Below are positions 17,904 through 26,792 of a DNA stretch of 64,000 nt, piece after piece. The notes below the pieces were generated by a model that saw only the letters and a program-made list of their open reading frames with translations, had not been told where the DNA came from and ran no database searches. The position numbers and the translations under genes were made by a program. This stretch comes from [Bacteroides] pectinophilus (GTDB taxonomy: Bacteria > Bacillota > Clostridia > Lachnospirales > Lachnospiraceae): contig CP102260.1 of assembly GCA_025146925.1 (NCBI GenBank), positions 1,255,001 through 1,319,000 of the forward strand. Reading direction: 5' to 3'. Every line of letters starts with the position of its first letter. The first letter of the stretch is position 1.

Positions 17904-18212
17904 CTACTTGCATGTGAAGCTTGCACATATTGTCTGTCCCGCATTATTGGCAGAAGCACCCTGAATGTCGATTCTGTCAGCGGAGCATACAAAATCTTCA
18001 TTGTAAATGCAGTTAGATGCCTCACAATGTACATAAAGTGACTCCTTTGGACCGCTTACTGAGTTCCTGCAGTCACATCCGCTGTCAAAGCTTCCGCAGC
18101 ATGTGCAGTCCTTTTCCTCAGCCTTCGTTCCCATAACCTCAATCTCAGTACGGCAGCAGCAACGGTCTTCGTTGTATCCGCAGTTTGTTACGTTACATCC
18201 CAATGATGTCAT
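17904..18212 (-). CDS. Two-repeat DUF1540 cysteine-rich protein
   Basis: A protein of 102 residues from ATG 18212, chosen for the GGAGG eight bases upstream. Two DUF1540 modules are visible: LGCNVTNCGYNEDRCCC near the N-terminus and VHCEASNCIYNEDFVCSADRIDIQG in the C-terminal half, each with spaced Cys plus an acidic turn, ending in ICASFTCK. The Cys set suggests binding of zinc or another metal. The family is small, cytoplasmic and common in spore-forming Firmicutes; its role is unknown. The placement between spoIIP and lepB gives no clear hint. Confidence 0.82.
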   Translation of the reverse strand: MTSLGCNVTNCGYNEDRCCCRTEIEVMGTKAEEKDCTCCGSFDSGCDCRNSVSGPKESLYVHCEASNCIYNEDFVCSADRIDIQGASANNAGQTICASFTCK

Positions 18213-18326
18213 AATTCTTACCTCCGTCAGTCTTATACGCGTTTTTGCGCAGTCGTAAACATGCATCATATGATAAATATTATCAGTTGATACAAGTATA
18301 GTATCTGCGGAGTAAGGTTAAAATAT

Positions 18327-19064
18327 TCACTTCAGAATCTTAAATTCCTTATAGTACTTAAAAACAGCCTTGGCAAGAATCTTATCCCTTGCGATATACT
18401 TATTATCCCAGTAGCGGGAGTCAAGTGAACTGTTACGGTTATCGCCCATGGCAAAGTAATGGCCTTCGGGAACGATATAGCGCTGGTAATCAGATACGGC
18501 AGCCATAGGCTCCCTTATATATGGTTCATCAAGAATCTGGCCATTCACATATACATGAACAACGCCGTCACCATCAGGCATAATCTCAATCATGTCACCC
18601 GGAAGTCCGATTATTCGCTTAACATAAGTCTCTGTCTCATCGTCAGGAAATTTGAATATGATTATATCGCCACGCTGTGGGGCAGAGAACTTATAAGACA
18701 GACGGAAGCCGATAAGTCTGTCTTGCTCCATTATTGTATCACGCATCGAGCCGGTAGGAACTTCAGCGTTGACAATAATAAATGTGTTGCACAGAAATGC
18801 AATGACAGCAGCAAGAACAAGAATCTTAATATAGCTTAAGACTTCGCTCCAGAAGTGACCGCCGGATTTGCCGGTATCACCTGATGCATAAGCAGAAGGA
18901 TCAGGGTCAAGCTCACTGGAGCGCATACGTTCACTCACGCGTCCATGCTTAAGCTCACGTTTTGGCTCATGCGCTGCTTCATTCGATGCTGCATGCGTTC
19001 TTCTGCTTATTGTATTATGCATGGCTTCGGTGTCTGCCGGATATTTATTAGAAGGTGTTGCCAT
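18327..19064 (-). CDS. lepB: Signal peptidase I
   Basis: A protein of 245 residues from ATG 19064 (GAGG eight bases upstream); a TTG two codons earlier is less likely. It has an unusually long hydrophilic N-terminal tail of about 75 residues, one membrane segment (about 80-100), then the S26 catalytic blocks: VPTGSMRDTI with the nucleophile Ser, YVKRIIGLPGD with the general-base Lys, and MGDNRNSSLDSR. It cleaves Sec and Tat signal peptides outside the membrane. Transcribed away from htpG, with a terminator between them. Confidence 0.95.
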   Translation of the reverse strand: MATPSNKYPADTEAMHNTISRRTHAASNEAAHEPKRELKHGRVSERMRSSELDPDPSAYASGDTGKSGGHFWSEVLSYIKILVLAAVIAFLCNTFIIVNAEVPTGSMRDTIMEQDRLIGFRLSYKFSAPQRGDIIIFKFPDDETETYVKRIIGLPGDMIEIMPDGDGVVHVYVNGQILDEPYIREPMAAVSDYQRYIVPEGHYFAMGDNRNSSLDSRYWDNKYIARDKILAKAVFKYYKEFKILK

Positions 19065-19094
19065 TATCAATTCCTCATTTCAAAATCAAAAATA

Positions 19095-19127
19095 AATAGG
19101 TTGGAGTATTACTAACTCCAACCTATT
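19095..19127 (-). terminator. Terminator of htpG
   Basis: AATAGGTTGGAGT (19095-19107) and ACTCCAACCTATT (19115-19127) form a perfect 13-bp stem. On the minus strand TATTTTTG-type sequence follows, so it ends the htpG message before lepB. Confidence 0.75.
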
Positions 19128-19161
19128 CAGTATAAATTATTATTATGCAAATGACAAGAAA

Positions 19162-21159
19162 TTATTTGGCAAGCATAGACAGAATCTCGTTGCTTCTTGT
19201 CACAAACTTAGTCATCTGCTCAGGAGCCAGCGGACCGTGACTTAACATTGCAAGGTCATAGAGTTGCTCACAGAACATATCAACATTGTCGGATTCCTTA
19301 TGCTCGAAGATGTACTTAACAAGTGTATTATTGGCGTTAAGGATAAGAGTCTGACCCATCGTACCGAACATAGCCATATTATTGCCACCGCCCATGTTAT
19401 ACATTCTCATCATATCCTGCATACGGCGGCTTTCCTCTGAAAGTGTGACAACAGAAGAGATATTGGCATCTTTGAGCTTCTCAACCTTAACTTCAAGCTT
19501 GTCATCACCGAGAGCCTTGCGGAATATGCCTGTAAGAGTGTCAGTCTCTTCCTTGAGTTCATCTTCGGTAGTTTCTTCCTTGAAGCTGTCAGCAATATCA
19601 GCATCGACACGGGCGAACTTAAGACCTTCGTTCTTGTTCTCAAGAGTAGTAATGAATGCCTGGTCAATTGACTGGTTAAGTATTACAACATCTATTCCTT
19701 CCTCGCGGAACATGTTGATATACTGGCTCTGCTCAGTCTCATTGCTTGCATAGAAAATAGTATTCTCGTGCTTTTCTTTATTCTCCTCAAGGCATTCCTT
19801 AAGTGTAAGATATTTGCCGTCAATATTCTTGAATATGATATAGTCATTCATCTTCTCGGCGAACTTCTCATCTCTTAAACAGCCGAACTTGATAAACGGA
19901 TTAATGTCATCCCAGTACTTCTCGTAGTTTTCCTTATCTGTCTTATACATTCCTGAGAGCTTGTCACTTACCTTCTTGGTAATGTAATCAGAAATCTTCT
20001 TGACAAAACCATCATTCTGAAGAGCACTCCTTGATACATTAAGAGGCAGGTCAGGGCAGTCAATTACGCCCTTAAGAAGCAGAAGGAATTCAGGGATAAC
20101 TTCCTTGATGTTATCGGCAACGAATACCTGATTGTTATAAAGCTTTACAGTTCCCTCAATTGTCTCATATTCTGTATTGAGCTTAGGGAAGTAAAGGATA
20201 CCCTTAAGGTTGAATGGATAATCCATGTTAAGGTGAATCCAGAACAGAGGCTCCTTGTAATCATGGAATACCTTTCTGTAGAATTCCTTATATTCTTCCT
20301 CTGTGCATTCATTAGGATGCTTATTCCAGAGTGGGGTAGTATCGTTAAGGGCAACAGGTCTCTTAAGAATCTTAGCTTTCTTCCTGGCAGGAACAGTCTC
20401 TACAGTCTCTGTAGTTCCGTCATCCTTCTCAACTTCCTCTGTCTTGGCTTCTTCAACAATGTGCTCGATAACAGTATCTGTATCCTTAACATCATCCTCG
20501 TCAATTGTCTCGTACTGAGGCTCGCCGTCTTCTTTCTCAAGGAAAATAGGTATCGGCATGAATGAGCAGTACTTCTCAATTACTTCACGCGCACGATACT
20601 CATTGGCAAATTCATAAGAATCTTCATTAAGATAAAGAGTCATCTCGGAACCGACAGTAGTCTTGCTGCCTTCCTTCATGTCATACTCAGTACCGCCGTC
20701 ACATTCCCAGTGAACAGGCTTAGCACCGTCTGTATATGAGAGAGTATCAATCGTAACCTTGTCAGCAACCATGAATGCTGAGTAGAAACCGAGACCAAAA
20801 TGTCCGATTATCTGGTCATCGTTAGCCTTGTCCTTGTACTTCTCAAGAAATGCTTCGGCACCTGAGAATGCTATCTGGTTGATGTACTGATTAACTTCAT
20901 CGGCAGTCATGCCAAGACCGTTATCTATAATCTTGATTGTCTTGTCTGTTGAGTTAACCTTAACTACTACCTTGTAATCAGCATCATCAGGCTCATTGTA
21001 CTCACCAATCATAGCAAGCTTCTTAAGCTTGGTGATTGCATCACAGCCGTTAGAAATTAATTCTCTGTAAAAAATATCATGGTCAGAATAAAGCCACTTT
21101 TTGATTATTGGGAATATATTCTGACTGTTAATAGAAAGACTTCCATGTTCGTTAGCCAT
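19162..21159 (-). CDS. htpG: Hsp90-family chaperone HtpG
   Basis: A protein of 665 residues from MANEHG at 21159, with AAGGAG upstream. The N-terminal ATPase domain shows YRELISNGCDAITKLK, DNGLGMTADEVNQYINQIA and GHFGLGFYSAFMVADKV. The middle domain carries an acidic insertion around residue 225-265 that makes it somewhat longer than E. coli HtpG (624 residues). It helps fold and remodel client proteins under stress. A CIRCE operator lies 72 bases upstream, so HrcA control is likely. Confidence 0.97.
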   Translation of the reverse strand: MANEHGSLSINSQNIFPIIKKWLYSDHDIFYRELISNGCDAITKLKKLAMIGEYNEPDDADYKVVVKVNSTDKTIKIIDNGLGMTADEVNQYINQIAFSGAEAFLEKYKDKANDDQIIGHFGLGFYSAFMVADKVTIDTLSYTDGAKPVHWECDGGTEYDMKEGSKTTVGSEMTLYLNEDSYEFANEYRAREVIEKYCSFMPIPIFLEKEDGEPQYETIDEDDVKDTDTVIEHIVEEAKTEEVEKDDGTTETVETVPARKKAKILKRPVALNDTTPLWNKHPNECTEEEYKEFYRKVFHDYKEPLFWIHLNMDYPFNLKGILYFPKLNTEYETIEGTVKLYNNQVFVADNIKEVIPEFLLLLKGVIDCPDLPLNVSRSALQNDGFVKKISDYITKKVSDKLSGMYKTDKENYEKYWDDINPFIKFGCLRDEKFAEKMNDYIIFKNIDGKYLTLKECLEENKEKHENTIFYASNETEQSQYINMFREEGIDVVILNQSIDQAFITTLENKNEGLKFARVDADIADSFKEETTEDELKEETDTLTGIFRKALGDDKLEVKVEKLKDANISSVVTLSEESRRMQDMMRMYNMGGGNNMAMFGTMGQTLILNANNTLVKYIFEHKESDNVDMFCEQLYDLAMLSHGPLAPEQMTKFVTRSNEILSMLAK

Positions 21160-21194
21160 TGTAAAACACACTCCTTAAAAATTATGATGTGATT

Positions 21195-21223
21195 ATAATA
21201 ATCCCCTTATAAGTGAATGTCAA
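21195..21223 (-). promoter_or_regulatory. Putative promoter of htpG
   Basis: On the minus strand TTGACA (21223-21218), a 17-base spacer and TATTAT (21200-21195) lead into the htpG start about 36 bases further on. The CIRCE element abuts the -35 box on its upstream side. Confidence 0.5.
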
Positions 21224-21230
21224 GAAAAAA

Positions 21231-21257
21231 TCAGCACTCATTATAAAAGAGTGCTAA
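21231..21257 (-). promoter_or_regulatory. CIRCE operator (HrcA site)
   Basis: The minus strand reads TTAGCACTC, nine bases, GAGTGCTGA. The consensus is TTAGCACTC-N9-GAGTGCTAA, so 17 of 18 arm bases match with the exact 9-base spacer. The spacer itself contains TATAAT, so it may also overlap a second -10 box. Confidence 0.9.
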
Positions 21258-21292
21258 CAAAAGAATAAACTTTATATAAACTTGCAAAGATA

Positions 21293-21775
21293 TTATTCAC
21301 AGAATTGGAAAAACAGCCTGCGTACATAATTCTCAAATGCTTCGTCAAGAGTCTTATCCATGCTAAATGTCCTTAATGATGAACCTGTTGTTATGCTCAG
21401 ACTGCCATCTTCGTAACGTATATTTATGAATAGTCCGTTAATGTCTTCAGGTACAAAAGGAGCAGCACTTTCTGAAAGAATATTCTCAACCATGGAACTG
21501 TTAAGCTGGAGAACAAGCTTCATATAAAGAGGTGTGCGGCTGCCTTTTATGATGCCAAAGCACAAAGGACGCAGAAGAGACCATGGGGAATATTCACAGG
21601 ATGCAAGTTCGTCGGGAATAGTCTCACCATAGAAATCCTTATGCAGTCTGCCGTCTACCTGAAATGTATTGTGGGTGGTTATGGTGACTTCAGATACAAG
21701 CCATGAATCAAGAGTTTCTTTCATGAAAAGGTGTGACATGAAAGATTTGATTTCCTTAACAGATAATATAATCAT
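21293..21775 (-). CDS. DUF5721 family protein
   Basis: A protein of 160 residues from ATG 21775, with AGGAG upstream. The longer frame upstream would overlap the start of the divergent esterase gene and has no family support. The product starts MIILSVKEIKSFMSHLFMKE and contains VTITTHNTFQVDGRLHKDFY, the pattern I associate with DUF5721, a Lachnospiraceae family of similar size. Soluble; function unknown. Located between the htpG operator and the esterase gene. Confidence 0.65.
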   Translation of the reverse strand: MIILSVKEIKSFMSHLFMKETLDSWLVSEVTITTHNTFQVDGRLHKDFYGETIPDELASCEYSPWSLLRPLCFGIIKGSRTPLYMKLVLQLNSSMVENILSESAAPFVPEDINGLFINIRYEDGSLSITTGSSLRTFSMDKTLDEAFENYVRRLFFQFCE

Positions 21776-21849
21776 ATGATGCATTCTCCTAATTAATATG
21801 TTATTATTATAACGTAAATTTGTAATTCGTACAATGTTTTGGAGGGCAT

Positions 21850-22917
21850 ATGTCAGAGAATTATGGAATAACCAGGTTTTACACATGCCTTGCCCGCATG
21901 CAGAGGGAGTACGATAAGTACGCAAGGCAGGACGGCATGAATGCTGTCACAAGAGAAGAGTTCCTTGGATGGAAAGAGAAGACTAAGGCGATGCTTATAA
22001 GGCTTCTCGGACTCGACAGGATGGAGATGTGCAATATCAAGCCGATAGTTGCAGAGAAGGTGAGGCTTGACGGAGGCATTACAAGGGAGAAGGTGATAAT
22101 CCAGACAGAAGAAGATGTCTGGATGCCTATGTACATTCTTATACCTGATGAATGTGCAGGCAACAGCAATGCCAAGTGTTACATAGCAATGTGTGGACAT
22201 CAGGGCGGTGGCAAGTACAGCGTTGCCGGCTGTGCAGATATCCCGCAGGTAAAGGAAGCTATCGACAGATTCAATTATGATTACGGACTTGCACTGGCAA
22301 AGCAGGGGTGTGTTGCCATATGTCCTGACTGCCGTGGTTTCGGCGAGAGACGCGATATGGCAAAGCAGGGGGATGAATATTTTCTTGAGGGAACATGTTA
22401 TAACCTTGCACATATGGCAGAACCGCTTGGAATGACAGTTGCAGGCATGAACACATGGGACGGATTCAGGCTCATAGACTATATCGAGGAGCGAGGCGAG
22501 TGGGACACGGATGATATAGCATGCGTTGGCTTCTCAGGGGGCGGAATGCAGGCTATGTGGCTTGGAGCACTTGATGAACGTGTGAAGAAGGTAATCATAA
22601 GCGGATATATGTATGGATTCAGGGATGCACACCTTTATCTTAACAACAACTGCAGCTGCAATTATGTTCCACACCTCTGGGAACACGTAGATATGGGAGA
22701 TATTGCGGCGATGATTGCTCCGCGCAGGTTGATTATCCAGTCGGGGCTGGATGACCATCTTAACGGGCCGGGAGGAATTGATAATGTTAATAAGCAGGTA
22801 GATATAATCAAAAAAGCATACAGCCTGTTTGATGCCGGTGATAACATACGGCATGATGTCTTTCCGGGAGGCCATATGTGGCATAATGAGCATCTGTCTG
22901 AGTACATATCAATGTAA
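21850..22917 (+). CDS. Alpha/beta hydrolase of the acetylxylan-esterase/dienelactone-hydrolase type
   Basis: A protein of 355 residues without signal peptide. After a helical N-terminal cap the hydrolase core shows CPDCRGFGERRD, the nucleophile elbow GFSGGGMQA (Ser at about 233), the acid in SGLDDHLNGPGG and the base in FPGGHMWHNE. This is the Abhydrolase_7-like group that includes cytoplasmic acetyl esterases acting on oligosaccharides. Given the plant-polysaccharide genes in the window, removal of acetyl groups from imported xylan or pectin fragments is plausible but inferred. GGAGGGCAT precedes the ATG. Expressed alone, with a terminator after it. Confidence 0.78.
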   Translation: MSENYGITRFYTCLARMQREYDKYARQDGMNAVTREEFLGWKEKTKAMLIRLLGLDRMEMCNIKPIVAEKVRLDGGITREKVIIQTEEDVWMPMYILIPDECAGNSNAKCYIAMCGHQGGGKYSVAGCADIPQVKEAIDRFNYDYGLALAKQGCVAICPDCRGFGERRDMAKQGDEYFLEGTCYNLAHMAEPLGMTVAGMNTWDGFRLIDYIEERGEWDTDDIACVGFSGGGMQAMWLGALDERVKKVIISGYMYGFRDAHLYLNNNCSCNYVPHLWEHVDMGDIAAMIAPRRLIIQSGLDDHLNGPGGIDNVNKQVDIIKKAYSLFDAGDNIRHDVFPGGHMWHNEHLSEYISM

Positions 22918-22956
22918 ATTATAATACAAGGCGATTATTCTAACTCCAGCAATAAG

Positions 22957-23000
22957 AACAGGGAGCTTCTGCAATATGATATGCAGAGTCTCCCTGTTTT
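22957..23000. terminator. Terminator after the esterase gene
   Basis: AACAGGGAG (22957-22965) pairs with CTCCCTGTT (22990-22998) around a second TCTGCA/TGCAGA hairpin, followed by TTTTGC. It lies between the convergent ends of the esterase gene and spoIVA. Confidence 0.7.
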
Positions 23001-23053
23001 GCATAATATTGGTAAGATTTTATCAGTCATGCACGGTATTACTCCCGGGCAGT

Positions 23054-24526
23054 TTACACGATAAGGCAGACGAGACCTGAATTCTCGTTCATTACCTTTT
23101 CAAGAGTATCACTTATCTTTCCCATACTTTCGGCCGTTATGTTGCGGGTCTTTTCGGTAATTCCGTCATCCACAATCTGCTCAACTGTTTTGCCGAATAT
23201 ATTGGTATCCCATATTCCGTCGGGATTGCCGGCAGAATTGGCTTTTATATAATCTATAAGGTCATCAGCCTGCTGTTTTGAACCAACGATAGGAGCAATC
23301 TCAACCTGAATGCTTGTTTTAAGCAGGTTGATTGCCGGTGCAGAGGCTTTGATTTTGACACCGTATTTACTCCCATTTTTAATAACAACCGGCTCTTCAA
23401 GTGTAATCTCAGAACGCACAGGAGCAACAACACCAAAACCGGAGATTGCTACATCAGCCATGGCAGAGCCTACATTATCAAATTCACGGCGCCGCCTGCT
23501 TAAATCGCTGATTGTGCTGATCAGCTCATATTCATTATGTATAGATGTGCCTGTAAGTTCACTTACTGTATTGAAATATACATCAGGGCGCATTACGGCA
23601 TCAAGTCTTATGCTTCCGTCGGAAGTATTTATATTGCTAATGCTGAGTTTTTCAATATAATCATCTGAAATGGAATACGGTGAATCTTTAAAATCCTTTA
23701 TCCTTGAATAGCGTCCAAGCATGTCTTTGAGTGAAGCTATACAGGAGAGCTTCACAGGATGATTGTCGGAAAGCATTTCGAGCCATGAAGGTGCGTAGAG
23801 CCTGAACTCAGTTACCGGGAATTCATAAAGAACATTCTCAAGTATGCGTGTGACATCATCTTCTTTCAGCTGGTCACAATTAACAGGAAGAACAGTGACG
23901 CTGTATTTGGAAGAAAGTTCTTTGGCAAGGGCGGCTGTGGAATTATCATATGGATGTGAACTGTTAAGAAGGACAACAAATGGTTTGCCAATCCTGCGAA
24001 GCTCATTTATCGTGCGTTCTTCGGCAGGAACATAGCTTGAACGCGCAAGCTCTCCAAATGATCCGTCAGTGGTGACAACAATGCCTATTGTGGAGTGTTC
24101 CTGTATTACTTTGTCAGTCCCGATCTCAGCAGCTTTGGTAAAAGGAATCTCATTAGGAAACCAGGGAGTCTTTACCATACGCTCCTTTCCGTCCTCAATG
24201 TGCCCTGATGCACCTTCCACCATGAAACCGACACAGTCGATAAGGCGTACTTTCAGACTGATGTTGTCTGATACGGTGATGGCAGCAGCTTCATTAGGAA
24301 TGAATTTTGGTTCGGTAGTCATAATTGTCTTACCGGCAGCGCTTTGAGGAAGCTCATCGGTAGCTCGTGTTCGTGCATTTGCATCAGTCATTGCCGGAAG
24401 AACGCAGATATCCATGAATCGTTTGATGAAAGTAGATTTGCCTGTTCGTACCGGTCCTACGATTCCAAGATAGATTTCACCGCCGGTTCGTGCGCTGATG
24501 TCACTGTATAGGTTGAATTCGTTCAT
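23054..24526 (-). CDS. spoIVA: Stage IV sporulation protein A (spore coat ATPase)
   Basis: A protein of 490 residues from MNEFNLYSDI at 24526, matching the 492-residue Bacillus protein; GAGG lies six bases upstream. Walker A is GPVRTGKSTF, then MTTEPKFIPNEAA and DCVGFMVEGASG form the GTPase-like core. The C-terminal end, VMNENSGLVCLIV, fits the conserved tail that binds SpoVM. SpoIVA polymerises by ATP hydrolysis to form the coat basement layer on the forespore. The neighbour is the divergent methionine gene. Confidence 0.97.
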   Translation of the reverse strand: MNEFNLYSDISARTGGEIYLGIVGPVRTGKSTFIKRFMDICVLPAMTDANARTRATDELPQSAAGKTIMTTEPKFIPNEAAAITVSDNISLKVRLIDCVGFMVEGASGHIEDGKERMVKTPWFPNEIPFTKAAEIGTDKVIQEHSTIGIVVTTDGSFGELARSSYVPAEERTINELRRIGKPFVVLLNSSHPYDNSTAALAKELSSKYSVTVLPVNCDQLKEDDVTRILENVLYEFPVTEFRLYAPSWLEMLSDNHPVKLSCIASLKDMLGRYSRIKDFKDSPYSISDDYIEKLSISNINTSDGSIRLDAVMRPDVYFNTVSELTGTSIHNEYELISTISDLSRRRREFDNVGSAMADVAISGFGVVAPVRSEITLEEPVVIKNGSKYGVKIKASAPAINLLKTSIQVEIAPIVGSKQQADDLIDYIKANSAGNPDGIWDTNIFGKTVEQIVDDGITEKTRNITAESMGKISDTLEKVMNENSGLVCLIV

Positions 24527-24570
24527 GTTTGACCTCATTTCCACATATATTTTCATGCATGGGCAGTTCG

Positions 24571-24611
24571 TATGAACAGTTTAAATGAATACTTCATGTG
24601 AGCTGTTCATA
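24571..24611. repeat. Inverted repeat between spoIVA and the methyltransferase gene
   Basis: TATGAACAG (24571-24579) and CTGTTCATA (24603-24611) are perfect inverted arms, with an outer CATGCA/TGCATG pair (24554-24559, 24614-24619). It could be an operator for one of the two divergent genes. No known factor site is recognised. Confidence 0.3.
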
Positions 24612-24732
24612 TGTGCATGTATTTCTATCGAAATAATATGCCTTGCTGATGAAAAAAATGCATGTTATTATAAACCGTATGTAAAATATATTCAGAATAA
24701 TATTCAGAAGAAATATATGCAGAAGAGAGGAC

Positions 24733-26544
24733 ATGATGGAGAGTTTAAGAGAATATCTCAAAGGGCACAGGCTTATAACCGACGGCGCAATGGGAACGTA
24801 TTATTCGGAGATTACCAACAATCCAGAGGCATTTGCTGAGTTTGCCAACATTGAGAGACCGGATATAATTGAGAGAATACATAATGAATATATAGATGCG
24901 GGTGCTAAGCTTATCAGAACCAATACATTTGCAGCGAACACCCAGATGCTTGGAATTGGCAGGGATGAACTTAAAAAGCTCATTGAAGATGCGTGCAGAA
25001 TCGCCCAGAGATGTGCAGACGGCAGAGCTTATGTGGCAGGAGATATAGGACCAATCAAGGAAAATGCTGAATCAGAGGGAAGTGCCGTTGAAGAATACAA
25101 GATGATCTGCGATATATTCCTGGATATGAAAGTGGATGCAATCAGATTTGAGACTTTTGCTGATTTTGATGATATAAAAGAGGTGGCAGAGTATGTAAGA
25201 AGCAAATCTGACATGTTTATAATGGCGGATTTCTGCCTTAATAAGAATGGCTTTACGGCAGGCGGAATAAGTGCGGCAAGGATAATGCAGCAGGCAGGGC
25301 AGATGGACTGCATTGATTCATGCGGGTTTAACTGCGGCATTGGCTCGGGGCATATGAATAACATAATGCAGAAGCTTACATTTGCAAAGGATAAATACAT
25401 GTCATGTCTTCCTAATGCAGGTTATCCGGAACAGATGAATAACCGCATGGTGTTTATGAATAATGCATCGTACTTTTGCGATAACATGCAGAAGATATCT
25501 GCATATGGAATGAATATCATTGGCGGATGCTGTGGAACAAAGCCGGCATACATCAGAGAACTTTGCAGACGTATCGGTGATGCGGTGCCTGCAGGAAGGA
25601 CAGAAACTTCTGACGGGAATGAACCGGTGAATGGCAATAATCCGGCGGAAGCTGCTGATATAAGAGTGAATGAGAAAAGACCGAATGAATTCATGCAGCT
25701 GTTTAAAAGCGGTCACAAGGTTGTTGCTGTTGAGCTTGACCCTCCGTATGATGCAAAGTATGACAGGCTTATAGAACAGGCTCAGTACCTTAAGAGCATA
25801 GGAGTGGATATTCTCACATTTGCAGATTCCCCTATGGGAAGAAGCCGCGTTGACTCCGTGCTTATGAGCCTTAAGGTGACACAGGAGACAGGAATGATGG
25901 TAATGCCTCATGTATGCTGCAGGGATAAGAATGTGATTGCAATGCGTTCTACACTGCTTGGTGCCTACATAAACGGCATAAGGCAGCTTCTGCTTGTGAC
26001 CGGAGATCCGGTACCGAGTGTATCAAGAGTGTCAACAACAGGTGTGTTTGATTATAATTCGATAAGACTTATGAATTTTGTAAAGGAGATGAATCAGGAA
26101 CATTTTGCAGATGAACCGCTCTATTATGGTGGAGCGCTGAATGTGACGCTTGGCAGAATTGACAGGATTATGGAGCGTATGCAGAAGAAGATAGATAATG
26201 GAGCATCATACTTTATGACACAGCCGGTGTTCTCAAAGGAAGGGATTGAGAGACTTGCAATAATAAAAGAGAAGATGGATACAAAGATTCTCTGTGGAAT
26301 AATGCCGCTTGTAAGTTACCGCAATGCTAACTTTATAAAGAATGAATTCATAGGAATTGATGTTCCTGATGAGATTGTGGCAAGATATTCACCGGATATG
26401 TCCAAGGAGGAAGGTGAAGCTGTCGGGGCACAGATAGCCAATGAACTTATTGGGCAGATGTATGATTATGTTGACGGATTCTATTTTATGCTTCCGTTCA
26501 ACAGAGTTTCACTTATGGATAAGATTAATATTAACAACAGATGA
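24733..26544 (+). CDS. Fused homocysteine S-methyltransferase and methylenetetrahydrofolate reductase
   Basis: A protein of 603 residues. Residues 1-280 are the homocysteine methyltransferase barrel: ITDGAMGTYY, GDIGPIKENA and the zinc cysteines in IIGGCCGTKPAYI with an upstream CGFNCG. Residues about 320-600 are the MetF-like flavin domain: VAVELDPPYDAKYDRL, LLVTGDPVP and YFMTQPVFSKEG. The fusion matches Bacillus YitJ. It would reduce methylene-THF and pass the methyl group to homocysteine to make methionine. No S-box riboswitch is seen upstream. ATG 24736 is an equally good start. metA lies 5 kb away. Confidence 0.93.
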   Translation: MMESLREYLKGHRLITDGAMGTYYSEITNNPEAFAEFANIERPDIIERIHNEYIDAGAKLIRTNTFAANTQMLGIGRDELKKLIEDACRIAQRCADGRAYVAGDIGPIKENAESEGSAVEEYKMICDIFLDMKVDAIRFETFADFDDIKEVAEYVRSKSDMFIMADFCLNKNGFTAGGISAARIMQQAGQMDCIDSCGFNCGIGSGHMNNIMQKLTFAKDKYMSCLPNAGYPEQMNNRMVFMNNASYFCDNMQKISAYGMNIIGGCCGTKPAYIRELCRRIGDAVPAGRTETSDGNEPVNGNNPAEAADIRVNEKRPNEFMQLFKSGHKVVAVELDPPYDAKYDRLIEQAQYLKSIGVDILTFADSPMGRSRVDSVLMSLKVTQETGMMVMPHVCCRDKNVIAMRSTLLGAYINGIRQLLLVTGDPVPSVSRVSTTGVFDYNSIRLMNFVKEMNQEHFADEPLYYGGALNVTLGRIDRIMERMQKKIDNGASYFMTQPVFSKEGIERLAIIKEKMDTKILCGIMPLVSYRNANFIKNEFIGIDVPDEIVARYSPDMSKEEGEAVGAQIANELIGQMYDYVDGFYFMLPFNRVSLMDKININNR

Positions 26545-26648
26545 TTTTGCTACACTTTGTAGGAATTTTGTTAACCTGTCACAAAGTTTGAATAAAATTT
26601 TATGGCAGTTTTCCAGATTGACATTACGCATAACACAGCGTATAGTAG

Positions 26649-26685
26649 GGCATACAACGGCAGTCGCTATTGTATGCCTTCTTTT
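26649..26685 (+). terminator. Terminator downstream of the methyltransferase gene
   Basis: GGCATACAA (26649-26657) and TTGTATGCC (26670-26678) form a perfect 9-bp stem followed by TTCTTTTTC. The 248-base gap 26545-26792 otherwise shows no gene. Confidence 0.75.
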
Positions 26686-26792
26686 TCGGAAGGTTCTTTT
26701 AACTAACTGGCATTTCAGCCACATTTCCCGGGAAGAATAACAATTGACTTCAGTGCACGGAAGTTATGAATAATTGATGAAAGGGTTAATGA

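Noticed and set aside
21776-21925. Fifty extra N-terminal codons for the DUF5721 gene
   Set aside because: They overlap the start of the divergent esterase gene and lack a ribosome site; ATG 21775 has AGGAG upstream.
24557-24732. SAM (S-box) riboswitch before the methyltransferase/MTHFR gene
   Set aside because: The conserved core and its stems are not found in the leader; only an inverted repeat is present.
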